From: Streptomyces sp. sk2.1
Lineage (GTDB): Bacteria; Actinomycetota; Actinomycetes; Streptomycetales; Streptomycetaceae
DNA length: 34,936 nt
Assembly: GCF_008120935.1 (NCBI RefSeq)
Contig: NZ_RDBO01000084.1
Span: 48,119-83,054 of the forward strand
Direction of reading: 5' to 3'
Part shown: positions 21,029-28,473 of the stretch, piece after piece
Numbering within the stretch: position 1 is the first letter of the stretch
Layout: each line of letters starts with the position of its first letter
Translations under genes and position numbers: made by a program
Notes under the pieces: generated by a model
The model's input: only the letters and a program-made list of their open reading frames with translations
Databases searched by the model: none
Told to the model about the DNA's origin: nothing

Positions 21029-21080
21029 TTGATCATAGGTTCGAACCGTACGGATAGCATCCGGCGCATGGACCGTACGG
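21029..21080 (+). promoter_or_regulatory. Promoter and repeated palindromes at the enoyl-CoA hydratase start
   Basis: TTGATC (21029-21034) and GATAGC (21053-21058) are 18 bases apart, which would place transcription start close to the ATG at 21068 and make the mRNA leaderless; no ribosome site is present. GGTTCGAACC (21038-21047) is a palindrome in the spacer. CCGTACGG occurs twice (21046-21053 and 21073-21080), 27 bases apart. Confidence 0.4.
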
Positions 21081-21826
21081 AACCCCGACTGGAGCACGGC
21101 GTCGCGAACGGCGTGGCCACCGTCGTCATCAGCAATCCCGCGAAACGCAACGCGATGACGGCCGCGATGTGGAGCGCGCTGCCCGTCCTGCTGGAGCGGC
21201 TGGCGGCCGACCCGGCGGTCCGGGTGCTGGTGCTGACCGGCGCCGGGGACACCTTCTGCGCCGGTGCGGACATCTCCTCGCTCCGGGAGGGGGCGGGCGA
21301 TCCGCAGGCGCTCGCCGTGGCGGCCGAGGAGGCGCTGGCCGCGTTCCCCCGGCCGACCCTCGCGGTGGTCCGGGGCTACTGCGTGGGCGGCGGCAGCCAG
21401 CTCGCGGCCGCCTGCGACCTGCGGTTCGCGGCCGAGGGCGCGTCCTTCGGGGTCACCCCGGCCAAGCTCGGCATCGTGTACGCCGCCTCGTCGACCCGGC
21501 GGCTGGTGGCGCTGATCGGCCCGGCCGCGACGAAGCACCTGCTGTTCTCCGGCGAACTGATCGGGACCGCACGGGCGCTGCGGACCGGGCTGGTGGACGA
21601 GGTGCTGCCGGCCGACGGGCTGGACGAGCGGGTCGGGGCGTACACCGCGACCCTGGCGGCACGTTCGCAGCTGACCCAGGCGGCGGCGAAGGAGTTCGCC
21701 GCCGGACGCGAGGACCGGGACGCGTACTGGGCGGAGCAGGCGCGCCGCAGCGACGACACCGCGGAGGGTGTCGCCGCCTTCCTGGAGCGGCGCGCGCCCC
21801 GCTTCACCTGGACGACCGGGGCGTGA
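21068..21826 (+). CDS. Enoyl-CoA hydratase/isomerase family protein
   Basis: This is a crotonase-fold protein of 252 residues. The first oxyanion loop is CAGADISSL, and the second is VRGYCVGGGSQLAAACDLRFAA. The two catalytic Glu of classical hydratases are not where expected: GGGSQLA replaces GGCELA, and FGVTPAKLG replaces FGxPEIxLG. It is therefore probably another crotonase activity (isomerase, decarboxylase or thioesterase type) on an acyl-CoA. The C-terminal helices are complete. The start is ATG 21068, probably leaderless. It is monocistronic, ending 10 bases from the convergent DJ-1 gene. Confidence 0.88.
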   Translation: MDRTEPRLEHGVANGVATVVISNPAKRNAMTAAMWSALPVLLERLAADPAVRVLVLTGAGDTFCAGADISSLREGAGDPQALAVAAEEALAAFPRPTLAVVRGYCVGGGSQLAAACDLRFAAEGASFGVTPAKLGIVYAASSTRRLVALIGPAATKHLLFSGELIGTARALRTGLVDEVLPADGLDERVGAYTATLAARSQLTQAAAKEFAAGREDRDAYWAEQARRSDDTAEGVAAFLERRAPRFTWTTGA

Positions 21827-21836
21827 CGGCCCGCCC

Positions 21837-22472
21837 CTACCGGAGCAGGTAGTGGCGCCGGGCGCGGAACTTCTCGACCAGGGCCGCCGGGGCCTTGTCC
21901 GGTGAGCCCGCGTCGTACGGCGGCCGCGGGTCGTACTCGGTCAGCAGCTGTACGGCCATGGCGTGCTCGTCGCCCTCGATCCGGCCGAGCAGGGTGAGCC
22001 CCATGTCGATGCCGGCGGAGACCCCGGCCGCCGTGACGTACTTGCCGTCGACGACGACGCGCTCGCCGGTCGGTTCGGCGCCGAAGGTCTTCAGCGCGTC
22101 CAGCAGGAGCCAGTGCGAGGTGGCGCGGCGCCCCGTCAGCAGCCCGGCCGCGGCGAGCAGCAGCGAACCGGTGCAGACCGAGGTGGTCCAGGTGCTGGTG
22201 GCGTCGGCGACGCGCAGCCAGTCGAGCAGCGCCTCGTTCTCCATCTGGTCCTGCTGGCCGGGGCCGCCGGGCACGATCACCACGTCCGGGGCCGGGACGT
22301 CGGCGAAGGTCCGGTCGGCGACGATCGCGAGGCTTCCGGTGTCGTTGCGCACGGGTCCGGGCCGTTCGGCGACGAACACGCTCTCGCCGCCGGGGATGCG
22401 GGCGAGCGTTTCGTGGGGCCCCACCGCGTCGAGTGCGGTGAAGCGGTCGTAGAGGACGATCGCGATCTGCAT
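21837..22472 (-). CDS. DJ-1/PfpI family protein (isonitrile hydratase-like)
   Basis: This 211-residue class I glutamine amidotransferase-like protein has Glu21 in DAVGPHE, the loop VIVPGGPGQQDQM, and the nucleophile Cys100 in TSVCTGSLLLAAAGLL, followed by RATSHWLLLDAL. These are features of the isonitrile hydratase / GlxA-like group. AAGGA precedes ATG 22472. It lies 74 bases behind the GlxA-type regulator on the same strand and is homologous to that regulator's N-terminal domain. It is probably part of the regulator's target unit. Substrate unknown. Confidence 0.87.
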   Translation of the reverse strand: MQIAIVLYDRFTALDAVGPHETLARIPGGESVFVAERPGPVRNDTGSLAIVADRTFADVPAPDVVIVPGGPGQQDQMENEALLDWLRVADATSTWTTSVCTGSLLLAAAGLLTGRRATSHWLLLDALKTFGAEPTGERVVVDGKYVTAAGVSAGIDMGLTLLGRIEGDEHAMAVQLLTEYDPRPPYDAGSPDKAPAALVEKFRARRHYLLR

Positions 22473-22517
22473 GGGAGTCCTTTCGGCGGTCGGCCACCGG
22501 CGGGATGCCGGTGGCCG

Positions 22518-22564
22518 GTGGTCGGCGGGGTGCCGGTGATCGACGGTCAGTGGTCGGCGGGGTG
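22518..22564. repeat. 15-bp direct repeat at the regulator's 3' end
   Basis: GTGGTCGGCGGGGTG occurs at 22518-22532 and 22550-22564; the second copy covers the last codons and stop region of the GlxA-type gene. It looks like a small tandem duplication in the gap before the DJ-1 gene. Confidence 0.6.
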
Positions 22565-23509
22565 GGCGCGGAAGCGCCTGCGGTATTCGGCGGGGGCCGT
22601 GCCCAGGGCCTTGACGAAGGCGCGGCGCATGGCCTCCGGGGTGCCGTAGCCGCAGGCGCGCGAGATGCCGAGGACCCCGTCGGTGGTGTCCTCCAGCAGC
22701 CGGCGGGCCTGTTCGAGCCGTACGCCTTCGACGTAGCGGCCCGGGGTCAGGCCCGTCTCGGTCCGGAAGGCGCGGGCGAAGTGGCGGGGCGAGAGCCGGG
22801 CACGGGCGGCGAGCGCGCCGATCGAGAGGTCCTCGTCCGGGTGCTCGCTGATCCACCGCTGGACCTCGCGCAGCGGTTCGCGCCGGGCGGTCTGGGCGGT
22901 GAGCTGGGCGCTGAACTGCGCCTGGTTGCCGGGTCTGCGCAGGAAGACCACGAGGTGGCGGGCGATGGTCAGGGCGATCTCCCGGCCCCGGTCCTCCTCG
23001 ACGAGGGCGAGGGCGAGATCGATGCCCGCGGTGACCCCGGCGGAGGTGGCCAGCCGACCGTCCCGTACGAAGATGGGGTCCGGGTCGACCTCGACGGCCG
23101 GGTGGGTGCGGGCGAGGTGGTCGCAGACCGTCCAGTGCGTGGTCACCCGGTGCCCGTCCAGCAGTCCGGCCGCGGCGAGCAGCAGTGCGCCCGTGCAGAC
23201 GGAGACGAGGCGTTCGGCCCGCGGGGCGTTGTCCCGCAGCCAGTCGACGAGCGCCGGGGCGGGGGTGCGGGTGCCCTCCCCGCCCGGGACCAGCAGGGTG
23301 TGCGGCGCCCGCGCGCCGGCGAGGCCGCCGTCCGGGACCAGGAGCAGTCCGCTGCTCGTGCGGACCGGGGCGCCGTCGAGCGAGGCGGTGCGCAGTTCGT
23401 ACCCGGCCCCGGGGAAATGGGAGGCCCCGGCGAAGACCTCCATCGGTCCGGTCACGTCGAGGCTCTGGACGCCGTCGTACAGGACGACGAGCACGGATCG
23501 CTGCGTCAT
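22547..23509 (-). CDS. GlxA-family AraC-type transcriptional regulator
   Basis: This 320-residue regulator has an N-terminal DJ-1/PfpI-like domain (1-190; VLYDGVQSLDVTGPMEVF, and VSVCTGALLLAAAGLLDG with the Cys) and a C-terminal AraC HTH pair (about 210-310; IGALAARARLSPRHFARAFR, then GISRACGYGTPEAMRRAFVKALG, then PAEYRRRF). ATG 23509 is preferred because AGGA lies eight bases upstream; ATG 23518 adds three residues. It probably controls the downstream DJ-1 gene. A partial 15-bp direct repeat of its 3' end lies in the following gap. Confidence 0.88.
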   Translation of the reverse strand: MTQRSVLVVLYDGVQSLDVTGPMEVFAGASHFPGAGYELRTASLDGAPVRTSSGLLLVPDGGLAGARAPHTLLVPGGEGTRTPAPALVDWLRDNAPRAERLVSVCTGALLLAAAGLLDGHRVTTHWTVCDHLARTHPAVEVDPDPIFVRDGRLATSAGVTAGIDLALALVEEDRGREIALTIARHLVVFLRRPGNQAQFSAQLTAQTARREPLREVQRWISEHPDEDLSIGALAARARLSPRHFARAFRTETGLTPGRYVEGVRLEQARRLLEDTTDGVLGISRACGYGTPEAMRRAFVKALGTAPAEYRRRFRAHPADH

Positions 23510-23657
23510 GTCCACCATCCTGGGCGGCGCCGGGGCGCGGCCGCAATGACGAGAAACCCACCTTTCCTGCCATGCCGGGTCGCGGGGCGGGACGGTCCGG
23601 AGGCACCGGGCAGCGGGGTACCGAGGGGCGCCGGGCGGTCCGGGGGGTTACGGTGCG

Positions 23658-23673
23658 TACCGACCAGTCGGTA
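23658..23673. promoter_or_regulatory. TetR-like operator overlapping the SCO6745-family promoter
   Basis: TACCGACCAGTCGGTA has perfect 7-base arms around CA. It abuts a TAGCGT -10-like hexamer (23672-23677), with a TTACGG -35-like hexamer 18 bases before. Short perfect palindromes of this kind are typical TetR-family sites. No TetR gene is in the window. Confidence 0.6.
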
Positions 23674-23683
23674 GCGTGCCTGC

Positions 23684-24547
23684 ATGAGTACTCTTCCGCC
23701 ACGCGCCGGACGCCGCTGCCACAACGCCATCAACCCGCTGCACTCGACGGTCTACTTCTCGCCGGACCTCGGCAAGGAGTTCGCGGAGCTCGGCATCGAC
23801 GACTCGAGCGCCGTCTACTTCGCCACGCGTTCGGCGGCGATGGGCGCCGTCGGCCCGGGCACGGTCACCGCGGCCTTCTACAACTTCAACCACGAGCTCG
23901 TCGCCCGACACCTGCCCGCCGTGTGGTCCGTCGCCCCGCCGCGGGCGGCCCTGGAGGCCCGGCTGCGCGCGGCCGACTCCACGCTCCGGCGGCTGCTGGG
24001 CGAGGAAATCATCGCCTCCCCCGAGCTGGCCGAGGCGGCCGGGCTGGCGCTGCGCGCGGCCGAGGGGTGCACCCGACACGCCCGGCCGCTCTACGCCGCC
24101 CACGCCGACCTCCCGGTGCCCGAGGAGCCCCATCTGGCCTACTGGCACGCCGGCGCGCTGCTGCGCGAGCACCGCGGCGACGGCCACATCGCCGCGCTCC
24201 TGACCGCCGGGCTCGACCCGCTGGAGGCCCTGGTCAGCCACACGGCGACCGGCAAGGGGATGTCCCCCCGCTGGGTGCTCGCCAGCCGGGGCTGGCACCG
24301 CGACGACTGGGACGCCGCCCGCGAACGGCTGCGCGGGCGCGGACTCCTGGACGCCGAGGGCGAGTTGACCGAGGCGGGCGTCGCGCTCCGGGCGGAGCTG
24401 GAGGAGGCCACGGACCGGATGGACGCGGCACCGTACGAGCACCTGGGCGCGCAGGGCGTGGAGCGGCTCACCGAGCTGGCGCGCGGCTTCCTCCTCACGG
24501 CGGCGTCGGCGGGCGCGTTCCCGGCCGATCTGATCAGCAAGGGCTGA
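23684..24547 (+). CDS. SCO6745 family protein
   Basis: This 287-residue soluble protein belongs to what I recognise as the SCO6745 family, thought to contain winged-helix-like domains but without a known role. Visible: AINPLHSTVYFSPDLGKEFAELG near the N-terminus, a helical middle (ALEARLRAADSTLRRLL), GDGHIAALLTAGLDPLEALV, and a C-terminal MarR-like part, WHRDDWDAARERLRGRGLL followed by LTEAGVALRAELE. ATG 23684 has no ribosome site and falls about seven bases after the -10 candidate, so a leaderless mRNA is likely. It is divergent from the GlxA regulator and controlled by the palindrome overlapping its promoter. A strong terminator follows. Confidence 0.72.
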   Translation: MSTLPPRAGRRCHNAINPLHSTVYFSPDLGKEFAELGIDDSSAVYFATRSAAMGAVGPGTVTAAFYNFNHELVARHLPAVWSVAPPRAALEARLRAADSTLRRLLGEEIIASPELAEAAGLALRAAEGCTRHARPLYAAHADLPVPEEPHLAYWHAGALLREHRGDGHIAALLTAGLDPLEALVSHTATGKGMSPRWVLASRGWHRDDWDAARERLRGRGLLDAEGELTEAGVALRAELEEATDRMDAAPYEHLGAQGVERLTELARGFLLTAASAGAFPADLISKG

Positions 24548-24560
24548 CGCCCCGTCCCGG

Positions 24561-24596
24561 CCACGACGGGCGGCGCGGTGCCGCCGCCCGTCGTGG
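24561..24596 (+). terminator. Terminator after the SCO6745-family gene
   Basis: CCACGACGGGCGGC (24561-24574) and GCCGCCCGTCGTGG (24583-24596) form a perfect 14-bp stem with an 8-base loop, 13 bases past the stop codon. Confidence 0.8.
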
Positions 24597-24721
24597 GCGT
24601 GGTCGTGGGCGGTCGTCCGGAGCGGCCGGGCGACACGGCGCCCGGCCACCCGGCACAATGCAGGCGGAGGGGCCCCGCCCCGGTAAGCACAGCCCGTACG
24701 AGAAGGCGAGTCGGTAGAACC

Positions 24722-27109
24722 GTGACGACGTCCATCGAAGGCAGGATCGCCGAGGAGCTCGGCGTACGCGAACGGCAGGTGAAGGCGGCCGTCGAGCTGC
24801 TCGACGGCGGTTCGACCGTGCCGTTCATCGCGCGTTACCGCAAGGAAGCGACCGAGATGCTCGACGACGCGCAGCTGCGCACGTTGGAGGAGCGGCTGCG
24901 GTATCTGCGGGAACTGGAGGACCGCCGGGCGGCGATCCTCGACTCCGTGCGCGAGCAGGGCAAGCTGGACGAGGCCCTGGAGGCGCAGATCCGGGCCGCC
25001 GGGACCAAGGCACGGCTCGAGGACATCTACCTGCCGTTCAAGCCCAAGCGGCGCACGAAGGCGCAGATCGCCCGGGAGGCGGGGCTCGAACCGCTCGCCG
25101 ACGGCCTGCTCGGCGACCCCTCGGTGGATCCGCTCGCCGCTGCCGCCGCCTTCGTCGACGCCGACAAGGGGGTCGCGGACGGCGCGGCCGCGCTGGAAGG
25201 CGCGCGCGCCATCCTCACCGAGCGGTTCTCCGAGGACGCGGACCTGATCGGCGAGCTGCGCGAGCGCATGTGGACGCGCGGGCGGCTGGCCGCCAAGGTG
25301 CGGGAGGGCAAGGAGGAGGCGGGGGCGAAGTTCGCCGACTACTTCGACTTCGCCGAGCCGTTCACCGAGCTGCCCTCGCACCGGGTGCTCGCGATGCTCC
25401 GGGGCGAGAAGGAGGACGTGCTCGACCTGGTCCTGGAGCCGGAGGAGCCGTCCGAAACCCCCGGCCCCTCGACGTACGAGAGCATGGTCGCCCGGCGCTT
25501 CGGGGTGAGCGACCGGGGCCGTCCCGGCGACAAGTGGCTCGGCGACACCGTGCGCTGGGCCTGGCGGACCCGCATCCTGGTGCACCTCGGCATCGACCTG
25601 CGGCTGCGGCTGCGCACGGCCGCGGAGGACGAGGCGGTGCGTGTCTTCGCGTCGAACCTGCGCGACCTGCTGCTGGCCGCGCCGGCCGGGACGCGGGCCA
25701 CGCTCGGGCTCGACCCCGGTTTCCGCACCGGTGTGAAGGTCGCCGTCGTCGACGCGACCGGCAAGGTCGTCGCGACGGACGTCATCCACCCGCATGTGCC
25801 CGCGAACAAGTGGGACCAGTCGCTGGCCGCGCTGGAGCGGCTGGCGAAGGCCCACGACGTCGACCTGATCGCGATCGGCAACGGCACCGCGTCCCGCGAG
25901 ACCGACAAGCTCGCCGGTGAACTCATCGACAAGCACCCGGAGTTGAAGCTCACCAAGGTGATGGTGTCGGAGGCGGGTGCTTCGGTGTACTCGGCGTCGG
26001 CCTTCGCCTCGCAGGAACTCCCCGACATGGACGTGTCGTTGCGCGGCGCCGTCTCCATCGCGCGGCGGCTGCAGGACCCCCTCGCCGAGCTGGTGAAGAT
26101 CGACCCGAAGTCGATCGGTGTCGGCCAGTACCAGCACGACCTGTCCGAGGTGAAGCTGTCGCGCTCGCTGGACGCGGTCGTCGAGGACTGTGTGAACGGT
26201 GTCGGTGTCGACGTCAACACGGCTTCCGCGCCACTGCTCTCGCGGGTGTCCGGGATCAGCTCGGGGCTCGCGGAGAACATCGTCGCGCACCGCGACGCCA
26301 ACGGCCCCTTCCGGTCCCGCAAGTCGCTCAAGGACGTGACGCGGCTGGGCCCGAAGGCGTACGAGCAGTGCGCGGGCTTCCTGCGCATCCGGGGCGACGA
26401 CCCGCTGGACGCCTCCAGCGTGCACCCGGAGGCGTACCCGGTGGTGCGGGCGATGGTGAAGCGGACGGGCGGCGACGTCGCCTCGCTGATCGGCAACACG
26501 GGTGTGCTGCGGTCGCTGCGGGCCGACGACTTCGTGGACGAGAAGTTCGGTCTGCCGACGGTCACCGACATCCTGAGGGAGCTGGAGAAGCCGGGCCGCG
26601 ACCCGCGTCCGGCGTTCCGCACGGCCACCTTCAAGGAGGGCGTCGAGAAGATCGGCGACCTGGCGGCCGGGATGGTGCTGGAGGGCGTCGTCACCAACGT
26701 CGCGGCGTTCGGCGCGTTCGTGGACGTCGGCGTGCACCAGGACGGTCTGGTGCACGTGTCGGCGATGTCGCGGACGTTCGTGAAGGACCCGCGGGACGTC
26801 GTGAAGCCGGGCGACATCGTGAAGGTCAAGGTCATGGACGTCGACATCCCGCGGAAGCGGATCTCGTTGACGCTGCGGCTGGACGACGGGGCGGCGGGTC
26901 CGGCGGCCCCGGGCGGCGAGCGGGGCGGACGCCCGCCCCGCCAGCGCCAGGGGCAGGGCGGCGGCGAGCGGCGCGGTGGTCAGGGACGCGAGCGGCGCGG
27001 CGGCGGCGCGCCCGCCCGTCCGGCCCCGGCGCCGGTGAACAGCGCGATGGCGGACGCCCTGCGGCGGGCCGGGCTGGCCGATCCGGAGCAGGGCGGCAGG
27101 AAGCGGTGA
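24722..27109 (+). CDS. tex: Tex family RNA-binding transcription accessory protein
   Basis: This 795-residue homologue of bacterial Tex (related to eukaryotic Spt6) binds nucleic acid and associates with transcription. Order of domains: N-terminal helical Tex region (IAEELGVRERQVKAAVELL, VPFIARYRKEATEM), YqgF/RNase H-like domain near 325-460 (TLGLDPGFRTGVKVAVV), tandem helix-hairpin-helix near 490-570 (VDVNTASAPLLSRVSGIS), and S1 domain near 649-720 (VVTNVAAFGAFVDVGVHQDG). The last 70 residues are a Gly/Arg-rich basic tail, a likely RNA-binding extension. The start is GTG 24722 by homology of the N-terminus; its ribosome site is weak. Monocistronic. Confidence 0.95.
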   Translation: MTTSIEGRIAEELGVRERQVKAAVELLDGGSTVPFIARYRKEATEMLDDAQLRTLEERLRYLRELEDRRAAILDSVREQGKLDEALEAQIRAAGTKARLEDIYLPFKPKRRTKAQIAREAGLEPLADGLLGDPSVDPLAAAAAFVDADKGVADGAAALEGARAILTERFSEDADLIGELRERMWTRGRLAAKVREGKEEAGAKFADYFDFAEPFTELPSHRVLAMLRGEKEDVLDLVLEPEEPSETPGPSTYESMVARRFGVSDRGRPGDKWLGDTVRWAWRTRILVHLGIDLRLRLRTAAEDEAVRVFASNLRDLLLAAPAGTRATLGLDPGFRTGVKVAVVDATGKVVATDVIHPHVPANKWDQSLAALERLAKAHDVDLIAIGNGTASRETDKLAGELIDKHPELKLTKVMVSEAGASVYSASAFASQELPDMDVSLRGAVSIARRLQDPLAELVKIDPKSIGVGQYQHDLSEVKLSRSLDAVVEDCVNGVGVDVNTASAPLLSRVSGISSGLAENIVAHRDANGPFRSRKSLKDVTRLGPKAYEQCAGFLRIRGDDPLDASSVHPEAYPVVRAMVKRTGGDVASLIGNTGVLRSLRADDFVDEKFGLPTVTDILRELEKPGRDPRPAFRTATFKEGVEKIGDLAAGMVLEGVVTNVAAFGAFVDVGVHQDGLVHVSAMSRTFVKDPRDVVKPGDIVKVKVMDVDIPRKRISLTLRLDDGAAGPAAPGGERGGRPPRQRQGQGGGERRGGQGRERRGGGAPARPAPAPVNSAMADALRRAGLADPEQGGRKR

Positions 27110-27155
27110 CGGGGCGGGAGGGGCGCGCCCGCGGCGTGTCCCTCCCCCCGGTCCC

Positions 27156-27185
27156 GGCCGGTCCCCCGACGCGGAGGGGCCGGCC
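27156..27185. terminator. Terminator between tex and the convergent deaminase gene
   Basis: GGCCGG plus CCCC (27156-27166, one bulged T) pairs with GGGG plus CCGGCC (27176-27185) around a 9-base loop. It lies between convergent stops and can serve both strands. Confidence 0.65.
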
Positions 27186-27196
27186 GTCCCGGTCGG

Positions 27197-28405
27197 TCAG
27201 CCGACGAGTTCCAGGCCGTCGGCGACGACCCGGCCCGCGTGCAGGACCGTGCGGTCGCCGCTGCGGTCCATGACTGCGGACGTCACCGTCTCGCCCTCGA
27301 CCAGCAGCAGGTCGGCGGCGTCGCCCACGGCGACGCCGGGGCGGTCGGCGACTGAGCTCAGGCGCGGCAGGTCCGGGTGGAGGATCGAGGCGCCGCCGCG
27401 GCCGGCGACGGCCACGCAGTGCTCGATCAGTTCGTCGGCGCGGTAGCGGTTGGTGAAGGCCAGCTGCCAGGTCCGGTCCAGCATGTCCCCGTTGCCGTAG
27501 GGCGACCAGAAGTCGCGCTGGCCGTCCTCGCCCAGGCCCACGCGCACACCGGCGGCCGTCAGTTCGGCCAGGGGCAGGGCCCGGTGCTGGGCGGGGGCCA
27601 CGGTCGCCATCGCGATGTCCAGTTCCGCGAACTCCTCGACGAGCCGTCGTGTCGTCGCCTCGTCCACGCCGCCGAGGTCGTACGCGTGCGAGATCGTCAC
27701 CCGGCCGGCCATGTCGAGGGCGCGCACCCGTTCCAGGATGAGGTCGACGCTGAACACGCCCAGCGCACCGGGTTCGTGGAGGTGGACGTCGATCGGTGCC
27801 CGGTGGCGCTCGGCGAGGCCGAAGAGGACGTCCAGGTGGCGCACCGGGTCCCGGTCCAGGGTGCAGGGGTCGATGCCGCCGACGACGGCCGCGCCCGCGG
27901 ACAGCGCCCGGTCCATCAGTTCCGGCACGCCCTTCTCCTTGAGCAGGCCGGCCTGCGGGAAGGCCATGATCTCGACCTCGCACCGGCCGGCGTGCGCCTC
28001 CTTGGCGGCGAGGACGCCCTCGAACCGCTCCAGTCCGCAGTCCGCGTCGATCTGCGCGTAGCTGCGGACCCGGGTCGTGCCGCGTTCGATCATGCGGCCC
28101 AGGGTGTGCGTGGCCCGTTCGGCGACGCTCCACTCGTCCTCGCGCCAGTGGGCGCGGTCGTTCATGGTCATGGCCCAGACGCCGGGGCCTCCGGTGTGGG
28201 GGCGGAAGGGCAGGCCGATCCGGGTGGAGTCCAGGTGGCAGTGGACGTCGGAGAACGACGGCAGGGCGAGCCGGCCCCGCCCCGCCACGGTGTCGTCGGC
28301 CGTGGCGCGGTCCGGGTCGTGCGGAACGAGCGCGGTGATCGTGCCGTTCCCGATCTCGATGTCGCACGGCTCGCCGCCCCAGGGACGGACGTTCGTGATC
28401 AGCAT
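27197..28405 (-). CDS. Cytosine deaminase-like amidohydrolase
   Basis: This 402-residue amidohydrolase resembles CodA. Metal ligands: HxH at His55 and His57 (SDVHCHLDST), His in DVHLHEPGA, His in VTISHAYDLGG, and Asp in GLGEDGQRDFWSPYGNGD, which matches the strand-8 loop of cytosine deaminases. The family deaminates cytosine or related pyrimidines, isoguanine or other cyclic amidines; the exact substrate is not determinable. ATG 28405 follows AAGGAGAG. It is the second gene of a two-amidohydrolase operon under GntR-like sites, which suggests salvage or breakdown of nitrogen heterocycles. Confidence 0.88.
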   Translation of the reverse strand: MLITNVRPWGGEPCDIEIGNGTITALVPHDPDRATADDTVAGRGRLALPSFSDVHCHLDSTRIGLPFRPHTGGPGVWAMTMNDRAHWREDEWSVAERATHTLGRMIERGTTRVRSYAQIDADCGLERFEGVLAAKEAHAGRCEVEIMAFPQAGLLKEKGVPELMDRALSAGAAVVGGIDPCTLDRDPVRHLDVLFGLAERHRAPIDVHLHEPGALGVFSVDLILERVRALDMAGRVTISHAYDLGGVDEATTRRLVEEFAELDIAMATVAPAQHRALPLAELTAAGVRVGLGEDGQRDFWSPYGNGDMLDRTWQLAFTNRYRADELIEHCVAVAGRGGASILHPDLPRLSSVADRPGVAVGDAADLLLVEGETVTSAVMDRSGDRTVLHAGRVVADGLELVG

Positions 28406-28432
28406 GGGGTGTCTCTCCTTCGGTCCGGGGTG

Positions 28433-28449
28433 CCGGCCCTCGGGGCCGG
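28433..28449 (-). other. Intercistronic hairpin in the amidohydrolase operon
   Basis: CCGGCCC (28433-28439) and GGGCCGG (28443-28449) pair around a 3-base loop in the 68-base gap between the two amidohydrolase genes. It may lower downstream expression or protect the mRNA. Confidence 0.45.
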
Positions 28450-28473
28450 GGCGGGGAGCGCCGGGCGGTCCGC

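Noticed and set aside
26900..27050. Gly/Arg-rich repeat in tex as a separate repeat element
   Set aside because: It is in-frame low-complexity C-terminal tail of Tex, not an independent DNA repeat.
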